Origin: Prinia subflava
Taxonomy: Eukaryota; Chordata; Aves; Passeriformes; Cisticolidae
Length of the DNA: 64,000 bases
Reading direction: 5' to 3'
Assembly (NCBI RefSeq): GCF_021018805.1
Contig: NW_026961079.1
Location: 62,001-126,000 of the forward strand
Of the stretch, positions 45,098-55,339 are shown one piece after another. Positions within the stretch are counted from its first letter, which is position 1; every line of letters starts with the position of its first letter. A program made the position numbers and the translations under genes. The notes under the pieces are model-generated. The model did no database searches, had not been told where the DNA came from, and saw only the letters and a program-made list of their open reading frames with translations.

Positions 45098-45649
45098 TTG
45101 GGAAACAAACAGGGAACGGTTGGGGGAGGGGCTGGACGCCGGAGCCCCCCCCGGGGCCCCGCGTGGGGCGGGGCCCTCCCGGACCCCCCCAAACCCTCCC
45201 GTGACTCACCCACGGCCGGGGGGGCCGCGGCCGCCGCTGCCGGGGCTCGCCCGGGACCGGAGGGGGAAGGGGTGGGGAACGGGGAACAGCGACCACGCCC
45301 CACAGCCCCCCCCGGGGCCCTCCACAAAACCCCACGAACCCCCAAAACCCCTCCCTGCCCCCCCCAGCACCCCGCAAACCACCCGTGTCCCCCCACCCCC
45401 TCCGAGCACCCCATGACGCCCCCCCAAACCACAGTTCCAACCATGTTGGAGCGTCCCTGCCCCCCTCCCCCCCCTAATTTTTGGGTGACTCCCCGGGGTT
45501 TTGGGGGTCTTGGTGCTGTAGACGATCCTGCGGGTCCCGTTGAGCTTGGGAGGAGTGGCGGACATGTGGGACTGGAGGGTTTGGGGGCTCCCCGGGGGGC
45601 TCAAAGGGAGTTGGGGACCCCCAGCGGGGTCTTGGGGTGTGGGGGCCCG

Positions 45650-45719
45650 ACCCCTGTTCCTGCTGAACTGAGCCAGTTTATCCAAAGCAACTGCAAATCA
45701 GCTCAGCGGGCACCGGGGG
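45650..45719 (-). ncRNA. MIR24-2: pre-miR-24-2
   Basis: Third hairpin. The 3p arm at 45654-45675 (minus) matches miR-24-3p over all 22 nt (seed GGCTCAG). The 5p arm at 45691-45712 starts TGCC and shares CTGAGCTGA with human miR-24-2-5p. The order 23a-27a-24 and the common strand match the mammalian cluster. Confidence 0.95.
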
Positions 45720-45947
45720 CAGCGCCCGGGTGTGGCCGAGGGGCCTTGGGGGGTCCTGGGGGTCCCCCAGGGTGTCGGAGCTGTCCCGTGCTCCTTCTGG
45801 GGGTTCAGCACCCACTGGCACTCGAGGGTTTCGGGGGCCCGCGGGGGATTCATGTGTTCCCGGGGAGGGGCTCCAAGGGTTTTGAGGAGGACCAGGAGAG
45901 CCCCAAAGGTTTGAGGGGCCCCCCGAGGGCCCTGCTGTCCGGGTGAG

Positions 45948-46026
45948 GGGGGCGGGAGGCGGAACTTAGCCACTGTGAACACGGCGCGGCTGGACTCTGT
46001 TCACAGGTGGGCTAAGCCCTGCCCCC
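45948..46026 (-). ncRNA. MIR27A: pre-miR-27a
   Basis: Second hairpin. The 3p arm at 45959-45979 (minus) matches miR-27a-3p over all 21 nt, including the GTTCCGC ending that distinguishes 27a from 27b. The 5p arm at 45999-46020 starts AGGGCTTAGC as in human and then diverges. GGGGGC/GCCCCC closes the stem. It lies about 160 nt downstream of miR-23a in the same orientation. Confidence 0.95.
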
Positions 46027-46188
46027 GGCCCCCAAAACCCCCCCAGCACCCCAAAACCACCCCCCACAGCACCTGCACAGCCCGCCACCCCCACCCTGCA
46101 CCCAAATCCCCTCAAGCCCCCTCCAAAGTCTCCAGGACCCCCTAAACCCCCTCCCCCGCCCCCCCCCGGCGTGGTGGTGGGGGCTGGG

Positions 46189-46264
46189 GCCCGTTGGAAA
46201 TCCCTGGCAATGTGATTTTGGGCAAAAACGGTAAAAAATCCCATCGCCAGGAACCCCGGCGGGC
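46189..46264 (-). ncRNA. MIR23A: pre-miR-23a
   Basis: First hairpin of the cluster. The mature 3p arm is 46196-46216 (minus) and is identical over 21 nt to vertebrate miR-23a-3p, with seed TCACATT. The 5p arm, 46236-46257, differs from human miR-23a-5p at one base. The arms pair and GCCCG/CGGGC closes the base. The last base of the 3p arm, C rather than the miR-23b type, and the partner miRNAs place it in the 23a cluster. By family knowledge it acts as a post-transcriptional repressor in haematopoietic, muscle and vascular cells. Confidence 0.95.
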
Positions 46265-46352
46265 GGCAGCGGCGGGGGGATCGGACACCCCGGTGACAGT
46301 CCCGGTGCTCCCACGGTGCCATCTCAGCGTCGAGGCCGCAGCCGGGTGCCAC

Positions 46353-48618
46353 CTGTGGGAACAGAGGGAAGTCAGTGGGGTCACCCCCGGAGGGTCACCC
46401 TTGGGGGGGTCTCCAAGTGTTTTGGGGAGATCCAGGGGGTCCCAGGGCAGGGGAGTCTCTGGGGGACGGGACGGGCACGTGGTGGCACTGGGGGCACACA
46501 GGAGGGATGGCGGGAGCAGGACATGGCGGGGGGGACACGGCTCTGGGGGCTCTCCCCAGTCCCAGCACCGCCAGACCCGTCACCAGTCCGGGGTGGGAAA
46601 CGTGTCCCCGGCCGTGCCACGTCCCCAGTGTCCCCTCGGTGTCCCCATACCGGGAGGGGCACTCTGGGACCCCCTGGGTCTCCCCGATGGGCCGAGCCCC
46701 ACGTGCCCTGGTGGCACCAGTGTCACTCTGTCCCCGACAGCCCCCCGTGGCCCCTAGGCCGTGGGTCACAGTGTCCCAGCCCCGGTGTCCCCAGCACTGG
46801 TGGCCATGGTGGCTCTGGGGTGGCCGCGGTGGCCCCGGCATTGGTGTCCCTGGTGTCCCCGGGGCCGGGGCTCTGCAGGCGCCATGTGGGACCCACGAGG
46901 CCCCGCCCGGTCGTGACATCAGCGTCGTCACGACAACGGGGCGACTTCAAAGGGAATCGGGTGGAACCGGCCCAAAAAATGGGGGTAAACAGCAGCGGCG
47001 GCACCAACACGGGGCTGGGGGGGCCTGGGGGCCTCGGGGAGGGCTTGAGGGATGCCCCGATCCCCGGTCCCCACGGGGGGGTCGCGACAGTCGCGACGGT
47101 GACGGCCCCCCCGGTGCCAGCAGGGCCCAGCTGTTCCTGGTGCCCGCGGTGGCGGCACCGACACGAGGCCGGGAGGGGTCCGGGAGGGCTCGGGGGTCCT
47201 GGGGGCTCCGAGGGTGCCCTAGACCCCGGGGGTCCCCGGGAAGGGGTCCCAATGGTTATGACAGCAACCAGCCTTTGGTGCCACCGGTCCCCCTGGCACC
47301 ACGGGCACAGCCCGGTGCCCCCCAAGTGTGGGGCTGGGGGTGACCTCGCATCTGGGGGTAGCCTGGATTTGGGCCCTCCTGGGTTCTAGGGTGCTTCCCC
47401 CGGTTTTTTGGGGCCCCCTCCCGGTTTTGGGGGCCCCTCCCGGTGCCCCCCCGGCGCCAGGGCGGTGCCGGCCCGGCCGCCCCGACCGGCTCCCGCGGCC
47501 CCGGGCGGGGGCGGCCCCGGCGGGGGGAGGCGGGGGGTGGCCGGTGCCAAAATTCCCACCTTCGTCCCCAAAACGGGAGTGGGAAAAGGCAGCGGCGCCG
47601 CCCGGCGCCTGCGGAATGCAGGAACGAGGGTGGGATGGGGGGCAGGGGGTGCTGCGGGCCGAGGCTGGGGGTCCGTGGGTTGGGGGGCTGATACCGGGGG
47701 GCGCTTTGGGGGGCCGATGCCCGCAGGTCGGGGCGGCTGGGGAGCTGAGGGGGTCCCCGGCCGGGTGTGCTGTAGGGGCGGGGGGCTCTGTGTGTTGGTG
47801 GTCTCAAGGCCACAGAGTTTTGGGGTGCCGTGGGTTTTGGGGGTCCCAGGGCAGGGCGCAGGCGTCTGAGGGCTCTCATTCCGCGGGGGTCCGCGGGGCC
47901 GGGGTCCAACGCCGGAGGCTGCTGCGGGTCTGGGGAGAGCCAACATCGAGTGGGTTTGGGGGTTTCCAGGCGTGGGGGGTCTGTGGGTTTCGGGGGTCTC
48001 AGGCCGGGAGGGGTGTGGGATTTGGGGATGCGATGCCAGGTGAGTCGTGGTGTTCCCAGATCGGAGGGGCTCTGTGGGTTTCGAGGTTCCCAGGCCGGGG
48101 AGGGGGGTCTCAGACTTGGGGTTCCTATGCTGGGGGGGGGGGGGGTCGGTGGGTTTGGGGGTTCTCAGCCCGGGGGGGTGCCCGGGATTTGGGGTTCCCA
48201 GGCCGGGGCGGCTCCGGCGTCGCGCGGGCCAAGCGGGGGCGGGGGCGGGAAGGGGCCGCCCCGTCCGCGCCCGTCGGCGCCGGGGGGAAAGGATGAATCA
48301 CCGCCCGGCGCCACCGCCCCCCCGGCCCCCCCGGCCCCCGCCCCGCCGGCAGGCCCGGAGCCCACGGGCTCCCCCCGGGACCCTCCGGACACCTCTCGGA
48401 CGCCCCGCACCCCCCTGCCCGCCCCTCGCCGGCCTCGGGCCGTCGATGGCCGTGGCGGTGCCGGCGCCACCCCCGAGGGGAACGCGCAGGGCGCCGGTGG
48501 GATCTGGCGGGACCCCGCGGCCCTTCCCGCCATCCCCGCGCCGGGCACGAGGCCACGGCCGCGGCCCCTCTCCCGCCGCCCCGGAACCTTCCAGGGGTCC
48601 CGCGGGGCCGTTACTCAC
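46353..48618. other. GC-rich region between miR-23a and its putative first exon
   Basis: No coding exon is supportable. Long open frames here come from G/C runs. On the minus strand it would be the intron of the miRNA host transcript. Confidence 0.6.
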
Positions 48619-48737
48619 CGGGAGCGGCGGCCGGGGGTCCCGGGGGGCTCCGCGGGGGAGGCCGGGCTGGGGGGGGGGCTCCGGGGGCTCCCGGGGGCTC
48701 CCCAAGTCTCTGACTTTTACTCCAAGAAGGGAAACGC

Positions 48738-48744
48738 TTTTAAA
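48738..48744 (-). promoter_or_regulatory. TATA-like TTTAAAA box, candidate miRNA-cluster promoter
   Basis: GCGTTTAAAAGCG on the minus strand within CpG-rich DNA. It lies about 120 nt upstream of a consensus 5' splice site on the same strand at 48618. Confidence 0.4.
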
Positions 48745-49039
48745 CGCTTCGCTCCGCCCCGGGAGCTACGAGGCCGCGGCGGCGGAGGGGAAGGGGGGGG
48801 GAGGAGGGACCGGGCCTGCCTCCGCCCGCCCCGGGACCGCCCCGGGACCGCCCCGAGCCCGCACCCCCCGCACCGAGCCCGCACCGGCCCCGGGCCCGCA
48901 GCGCCGCACGGCTCCGGGACGGGTGCGGGCGGGCAGAGGAGCGGCGAGGAGCCGCACAGAGAGCGGGCTGCGGAGCCCCATGGCAGGGGGGCCCTGTGCG
49001 CCCCACGGCGAGGGGGTTCAGAGCCTGTTCTGAGCGATG

Positions 49040-49340
49040 TGTGCCCCATGGGCAGCGAGCTCACTGCCCCACAGAAAGGGATCCCGGTGCCCCATGGCCA
49101 GCGAGCTCACTGCCCCACAGAAAGGGATCCCGGTGCCTCATGGCACGAGGGCTTGGTGACCCACGGCACAGGAGCTGTGTGCCCCATAGCACAGGGTCTG
49201 TGTGCCCCACAGCAAGGAGGTTCGGTGCCCCGTGGCACAGGATCCTCGCACCCCACAGTGAGCAGCTCCCGTGCCCCATGGCTGAGGGCCCGGGCACCCC
49301 ACAGCGAGGGCCTGGGTGCCCCGTGGCCGTGGGGCGCCAC
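49040..49340. repeat. Approx. 42 bp degenerate repeat (CCCCATGGC...CCCCACAG)
   Basis: Units with CCCCATGG and CCCCACAG. The first two, with CAGCGAGCTCACTGCCCCAC, are identical over about 45 bp. Beyond it, 49341-50410 is GC-rich with no gene recognised. A TATAAAA lies on the minus strand at 49410-49416 without other promoter evidence. Confidence 0.75.
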
Positions 49341-50411
49341 AGGCGCTGGCGGGGCCGGGGGGGCTGGGGGTCACCATGGCGATGCTGCACACACAGACAT
49401 TAAACAGAGTTTTATATCGGAAGTAGCGAAACCACAACGCGTCACAGCTGCCGCGGCGCCAGCCCTGCCCCACAACCCACGGCCCTGCCCTACGGCCCTG
49501 CCCCACAGCCAGCCCCGTCACACGCCCCCAGCCCTGCCCCACAGCCCACGCCAGCCCCCTGCCCGACAGAGCATCCCACAGCGCCCCTGCCCCACAGTCA
49601 GCCCTGCCCCACAGACTGCCCCGCACTCCCCCTGCCCACCTGCCCCCCAGCAGTGGGGCAGGACGGGCACCCCAGTGGCCCCCAGTGCCTCCCAGAGTCC
49701 CCCAGGCCCTTCCTGGTCCCGCCCCACATCTGGCAGTGGCTGCACATCTGGGACAGAGCAACACCCCCCCACCTTCGCCAGCTGCTAATTTTAAACACGG
49801 GACCCCCCCGGCCTCCCGCGGGCCCCCGGCCCCGTGCAGGGTCGGGCATGGAACACGGAACACGGAGCGGGGAACGTGGCACAGGGAACACGGGACACGG
49901 AGTGCTGACCGCAGCACATGGCACTGCCAACACGCAGCACACGCCTGTGCCCACACGTGGCAGTGCCCACCTGCACATGCACACGCAGCCGTGCACACCT
50001 GCACACGCTTGCACACGCGTGTTCACTCCCACACGGGCCCAGGGCAGGGTTAATGGCCGTGTCAGGTTCTTGTTGGCCCCACAGTGGCCGTACTGAGGCT
50101 CTGCTGGGACCGTGGTGGCCATGCCAGGTCCCTGGTTGTCACGAGTAGCCACGGTGGCCGCGCTGGCTCCCTGCGAGTCCCACGGTGGCCCTGCTGGCCC
50201 TGCCGGGGTGCCTGTGTGGCCGTGGTGGCCGTGTGGGCTCCCTGTGGGCTCCCCGTGGCCCAGGGCTCGGCGATGCCCTTTCTAGGCAATGGCAGCAGCC
50301 GGGCCATCGCCCACGCGCCGCCGGCACATTCCTCCCGCCTGAGTCAGCCCGGCCGGGAGGAGCGGGAGCAGCAGCGGGGCCGGCACGGCCCGGGCACGGC
50401 ACAGGAGGGCA

Positions 50412-50905
50412 CGGCATGGCAGTGACACAGCTCAACATGGCACTGACACGGGTGTCACCAGCACAGCAGGGCATGGCAGTGACACAGCTCAACATGGCAC
50501 TGACACGGGTGTCACCAGCGCAGCAGGGCATGGCAGTGACACAGCTCAACATGGCACTGACACGGGTGTCACCAGCACAGCAGGGCATGGCAGTGACACA
50601 GCTCAACATGGCACTGACACGGGTGTCACCAGCACAGCAGGGCATGGCAGTGACACAGCTCAACATGGCACTGACACGGGTGTCACCAGCACAGCAGGGC
50701 ATGGCAGTGACACAGCTCAACATGGCACTGACACGGGTGTCACCAGCACAGCACAACAGGGCACGGCATGGCAGTGACACAGCTCAACATGGCACTGACA
50801 CGGGTGTCACCAGCACAGCAGGGCATGGCAGTGACACAGCTCAACATGGCACTGACACGGGTGTCACCAGCACAGCACAACAGGGCACAGCATGGCAGTG
50901 ACACA
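50412..50905. repeat. 60 bp minisatellite with internal TGACACGGGTGTCA dyad
   Basis: Eight near-perfect units of about 60 bp (TGGCAGTGACACAGCTCAAC then ATGGCACTGACACGGGTGTC). Each contains the inverted repeat TGACAC-GG-GTGTCA. Two junctions carry an extra CACAACAGGGCA. Confidence 0.95.
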
Positions 50906-51444
50906 GCACATGGTGTCCCTGGCATGGCATGGACACGGACCAACATGGCTCGTGTGTGTCACTGACATGGCACAGACATGGCATCACACTCGTGTGCCCA
51001 GTGAGCCCTGGCACTGGGGAACTGGGAGCATTGGGCTCAGGGCACTGCAGGGACTGGCAGCACTGGGGGGGGCACTGGGCCGGGATTTCCCTTTCCTCTG
51101 CCTGACTCTCCCTCCTGGCTCCTTCCTTCCTCAGCCTGGGCCGTGCCTGGATGCCCGGGATCCGCTGGATCCCCTCAGATCCCGGGGACACCCCAGATCT
51201 CCCCAGCATCCCCAGCCACCTCTGGCTTCTGTGCCCCCTCCAGGGACCCCGCGGGCCTGCGGTGCCTTTGCGAGGGAGCGGGGCTGGGGGAGCGGGGCTG
51301 GGGGCTGCGGGGGAGCGGGGCTGGGGGCTGCGGGTCGGTGGGTCCCTGCTGTGGGTCGGTGGGGGGAAGAGTCCTGGCTCGGTGGGTCCTAATGGGTTCC
51401 TGTCGCGGGTCTTGCGTTGCCGTGCGACGCTGTTTTGGCGGGGC

Positions 51445-52103
51445 TGAGTCACGGCCGTGACTCACCGGCAGCCCCGGGACCGGCACCACCGGGCGGGGCC
51501 ACCGGAGGCGGCGCTGCGGGGGCCGGGGCTTGCCCAGGGGAGCGTCCCCGGGGGGATATCCCCCGGCGGGGAGGGCCCGGGGGTGTCCCCCCGGCCCCTC
51601 CCAGGGCACGAGGTAGAGGGTGCTGGGCACCCACGGGCCCCCAGCACCCGTACCCTCCCCGGCACCCCTGGGCCCCCCCTGCACCCCTTGGTGCCCTCCT
51701 GGGCCCTTCCTGCACCCCCAGATCCGCCTTCAGCCCGAAGCCTCCCCGAATCTTTGTGTCTCCGCAGATGCCCCCGTTGCGGTGGGGGCGCCCCGAGGGG
51801 TCCCGATGCCCCGGGGAAGGCGGGGAGGAGCCCGCGGGGCCCCGGTGCCGCGGGTGGGGGTACGGGGGGTGACTCAGGGCCCAGCCACGCGCCCGTGAGT
51901 CACCCTGGGGTGGGATCGGCGGGTCTGGACAAAGGCGCTTTCACAGGAATGGGCCCCCCCGACACCCCGCAGACCCCCCCAAACCCTTAGGGCCCCTCCC
52001 GGATGTTTGGGTGGGCATCACCCTCTTTCCGGGTGTCCCGTCCCCCCGTCCCCCCCCCTCCCGTCTCGGCGTCAAGCCCCGACTTGTAGGGGCCGGTGAG
52101 TCA
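51445..52103. promoter_or_regulatory. AP-1/TRE cluster, five TGASTCA sites in 660 bp
   Basis: TGAGTCA at 51445-51451, TGACTCA at 51458-51464, TGACTCA at 51870-51876, TGAGTCA at 51896-51902, TGAGTCA at 52097-52103; a sixth is at 50340-50346. The first two form a perfect 20 bp palindrome, TGAGTCACGGCCGTGACTCA. Probably an enhancer (inference). Confidence 0.6.
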
Positions 52104-52550
52104 CCGCAGCCGGGCGGGGCCGGGCCGGGGGTTGTGGCGTGGCTGGGAGCACCGGGACCACCGGGAGGGGCCGTCGGGACCCCCGGGAGAGGGCACAAGG
52201 ACCATCGGGACCCCCGGGACCGCCAGGACGGGGCAAGGGGACCACCAGGGCAGTGGCGCTGGGGTGGCCCCGGGATGAAGCGGCGCAGCGCATGTGCCAC
52301 CGTGTGCTACCTCACGTGTGACGGCGAGTGGCTCTACCGACCCCCCTCCCCCGCTTCCCGTGCCTCAGTTTCCCCGCTCACATCGTGCCAGACCGTGCCG
52401 TGCCACGGAGCCCTGCTCCCTAGCTATCTCGGGGGGCGGCTGCCGCACTGGTTGGGGTCCGGTGGGGGGAGCACGGGGCTCCCGCTCTCCAGACCCCCTC
52501 CGAGCCCCCCGGCCGGGCCCGCAGGGGTTAACGGCGCCAGCGGCTCCTTT

Positions 52551-52680
52551 AAGCGGGCGGGGCGGGGCCAAGGGGGCGGGGCGGGGCCAAGGGGGCGAGG
52601 CCGAAGGGGGCGGGGCCAAAGGGGGCGGGCCCAGGCGGGGGCGGGGCCAGGCCCGGGTGCGTGCGCGCAATGGGCGGGGC
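52551..52680. promoter_or_regulatory. GC-box (Sp1) array with NRF-1-like site
   Basis: About seven GGGCGGGG boxes spaced by CCAAGG or similar, then GTGCGTGCGCGCAATGGGCG. Promoter-like but not tied to a gene; NANOS3 begins 1.35 kb downstream. It is followed by a CTGGGGACAC repeat (52720-52790). From 52800 to 53230 nothing is recognised. Confidence 0.45.
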
Positions 52681-53261
52681 TGAGCTCCCCCCCGCCAACG
52701 ATCAGAGCCGGGGGACTCGGGGACACCTGGGGACACCTGGGGACACCTGGGGACACCTGGGGACACCTGGGGACACCTGGGGACACCCCACCCACACCGA
52801 AGGTCTCACAGTTTCCGCTTTTGCTGTTCCACGGGGGCTGCGGTGGCTCCTGGGAACGTGCTGGGGCTCGGTAGATGCTGGGACTGGGTTTGGCGTTAAT
52901 TATCCTTGGGTGCTGTGCCTCGTTAGGGAGGGATCCTGGCAGGATTCCAGAGGGATCCCTGGGGAGAGGGAACGCCAGGGTCAGGGTCAGATCCCGCCAG
53001 GAGATGGAGAACAGGTCTGGATCCATGGTCCCACCGGGTGGTGAGGGATGAGGTGGGATCCCCACAGGAGGGAGAACGGGATGAGACGCGATCCCAGATT
53101 CCGGGGGGGATGGAGGACACACCCCGCGTCCCGCAGGCAGGTGGGGGATGAGGCTGGATCCTGGGTCCTGGTGGATGGAGGACGGTATTGTCTCACCAGG
53201 GGATGGGGGACAGTGTCAGAGCCCAGATCCTGCCAGTGAATCCCAGTGAATCCCATAGAGG

Positions 53262-53278
53262 CTGTCGGTGAGTTTGGG
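53262..53278 (+). ncRNA. Possible degenerate miR-181c remnant
   Basis: CTGTCGGTGAGTTTGGG is identical to the 3' part of the miR-181c 5p arm and its loop side, at the position where MIR181C lies in human (upstream of NANOS3, same strand). The 5' part with the AACATTC seed is not conserved (CCATAGA here), and the opposite arm is only weakly similar. If real, it is a dead or strongly diverged copy. Confidence 0.3.
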
Positions 53279-54031
53279 GTAAAACTTCGAACGTGTCCCG
53301 TGCCCCCCTGGAGCATCCCGCGGATCCTGGTGATCCTCGCTAGGCAGGAATTTCCAATCCCGTGGATTTCCCCTGGCAGCCAGGGAGTCCCTGCGCGGTG
53401 CCAGTTCCGCTTAGGTGCGGAGCTCCTGAAGCAACCAAAATCTCTGACCTTCCCCTAAAATGCAGTCCGGGATTGCTGGGATGCCCCGGGGCGGTGGGGA
53501 GGTTTAAAGACACAATGATTTACCCAAACTGCGGTGATTAACCCCGACCCTTAAACGGCCATGATTTACCTAAATACCGGCGCCGTCCTGTCGGGAGGGG
53601 ACATCCGCCACCCCCCTTCCGACACGGCCATTGCGGCCGGGCGCGGGTCGGGCTCGGAGCACATGCAGGGGCTCGGACAAACCGGCAGGACTGCGGCCGA
53701 GCTGCGTCCACACGCACCGGGAGGAGCAGCGACCTCGGTACCGGGAGGCTGGGAGCACTGGGAGAGGGCAGTGCGGTGTGCAGCTCCACACCGCTACGAA
53801 CACTGAGTGAGCCCCGCCAGGAGCACCGGGAACACCGGCAGCATCTGGAGCGGGGAGCCACATCCAGCCATGCGCTGTGCAGGGAACACCGACGGTGCCA
53901 GAGGTAGCCTCTGTCCCCGCACCGCCCCGGAGGCACCGCAGCGCCGCGGTGCCCAGCCTCACGCCGCAGGCAGGACAGCCCCGTGCCACCCCGGCCCCCG
54001 CTGCGCTGGCACTCCCGTCCTGCTGCCGTGC

Positions 54032-54526
54032 ATGGAACCCCCGGGCCAGTTTGACATGTGGCGGGACTACCTGGGGCTGACGGCTGTGCTCCTCCGTGAC
54101 CCTGCAGGCCTCGGGGAGCCCTCGGTGCCGCTGGGGCCCCTGTCCCCGTGCGCCGTGCCAGCTCCTTGTGCCGGGCCAGCTCCGTGTGCCAGGCCGGTTC
54201 CGTGTGCTGAGCCAGCCCCGCGTGCCGGGCCGGCTCTGTGTGCCACGCCAGCTCCACACGCCGGGCCCGTGCTGGCTCCGTGCTCGTTCTGCCAGCACAA
54301 CGGGGAGGCCCCGGGCATGTACCGGAGCCACAGCCTGCGGGACGCCCAGGGCCGCCTGCAGTGCCCGGTGCTGCGCAGCTACGTCTGCCCGCAGTGCGGG
54401 GCCACGCAGGACCAGGCCCACACGCGCCGCTTCTGCCCCCTCACGCACCACGGCTACACCTCCGTCTACTCCCGCCCGGTGCGCGCCAGGAGCGCCGGGA
54501 GAAGGCAGAGGAACGCCAGGATGTAG
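54032..54526 (+). CDS. NANOS3: NANOS3, germ-cell zinc-finger RNA regulator
   Basis: Keeps primordial germ cells alive by recruiting the CCR4-NOT deadenylase to target mRNAs. A single open frame of 164 residues. The N-terminal [10 protein letters not shown] (residues 7-16) is the NOT1-interacting motif. Two CCHC fingers have exact Nanos spacing: C84, C87, H100, C111 and C119, C122, H130, C135, ending with the conserved TRRFCPLT and GYTSVYS. Between motif and fingers, residues 38-80 are a Pro/Ala/Cys pentapeptide repeat not typical of the family. Synteny with BRME1 and CC2D1A supports NANOS3 over NANOS1/2. The ATG was chosen because it gives [10 protein letters not shown]. Human NANOS3 has an intron. 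Here a CAG|GTACTG donor follows the stop at 54557, so splicing in the 3' UTR is possible. Confidence 0.94.
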   Translation: MEPPGQFDMWRDYLGLTAVLLRDPAGLGEPSVPLGPLSPCAVPAPCAGPAPCARPVPCAEPAPRAGPALCATPAPHAGPVLAPCSFCQHNGEAPGMYRSHSLRDAQGRLQCPVLRSYVCPQCGATQDQAHTRRFCPLTHHGYTSVYSRPVRARSAGRRQRNARM

Positions 54527-55142
54527 CTGAGACAGCGGATCCCCTGTCACCACGCAGGTACTGGCGGGGTCAGCGTGCCAGCGGTGCGGATGTGGCGCGT
54601 CCCAGCCTGGGTTTATCCAGGGCTGGGATTGCCATGAGGAATCTGGCGGTGGGATTGGCACTGATGGAGGGATGGGGGCACACCAGGGAGTGGCCGAGGG
54701 GTGGAGGATGCCACGTCCCCACAAAGGTGCAGGGTTTGTGGTGTCCCAGTGATGCCACAGTCATGGTGCTGCATCCAAGGCTGGGTTTAGCCAGATTCCC
54801 GTGAGGAATCTCGTCAGGAAATCAGAGCTACCAAAGGGAAGGCACCAGAAACAGGTGACAGGTAACACTGGGAGGTAGCTAAAGAATGGAAGACTCCATG
54901 TCCCCATGCAGGTACTGAGGGGTTTTGGATCCAAGCCTGGATTTAGCCAGGAACAGGATTCCTATGAGGGAATCTCTCCAAGGAGCCAGAGCTAAGGGAG
55001 GAGGAGGCACTGGGAAATGGGTGACATAAGGAGGGAGACATGCTTGGAGCCTGGATTTATCCAGGATGGGATTTGGCACTAATCATGGGGTGCCAAAGCT
55101 GGGGCTTCCTGGTGCTCCTGCCACTTCTGCCTTCTCTTCCAG
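54527..55142. repeat. Diverged tandem repeat downstream of NANOS3
   Basis: Three to four copies of a roughly 170-200 bp segment containing AGCCTGGGTTTATCCAGG, ATGAGGAATCT and CACGCAGGTACTG. A strong acceptor (CTTCTGCCTTCTCTTCCAG) closes it at 55142. It may be an intron in the NANOS3 3' UTR. Confidence 0.6.
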
Positions 55143-55339
55143 GGACTTCCTCAGAGGATGAGACCGGCGCTTCCCATTGGGACCAGTCTCCCCAGTTTGT
55201 GCGACTTTGTGCTGCCTCCTGACACCGTGGGACCCTGGAAGAGTCGCTCCGACCAGATTTGGGCACTGCCAGCGGGGCCAGTTCTGTGCTTTGTGTTACG
55301 TTTGAGTTTTGAGTTCTGAGTTTTGGTTAATCCCAGGCT

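Larger units (their letters stand above)
45092..48715 (-). ncRNA. Inferred host transcript of the miR-23a~27a~24-2 cluster (MIR23AHG-like)
   Basis: Model from sequence signals only. A TATA-like TTTAAAA is at 48738-48744 on the minus strand, with a start near 48710-48715. A first exon ends at 48619 before GTGAGTAAC. A strong acceptor (CTTCCCTCTGTTCCCACAG) puts a second exon at 46352, 88 nt before miR-23a, and AATAAA lies at 45092-45097. The three hairpins would all lie in the second exon. As I recall, the human cluster promoter lacks a TATA box, so the start could differ here. RNA data are needed to fix it. Confidence 0.4.

Noticed and set aside
49410..49416. TATAAAA on the minus strand as an alternative promoter of the miRNA cluster
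   Set aside because: No downstream splice signal or CpG-rich start context as good as at 48.7 kb; kept only as a remark.
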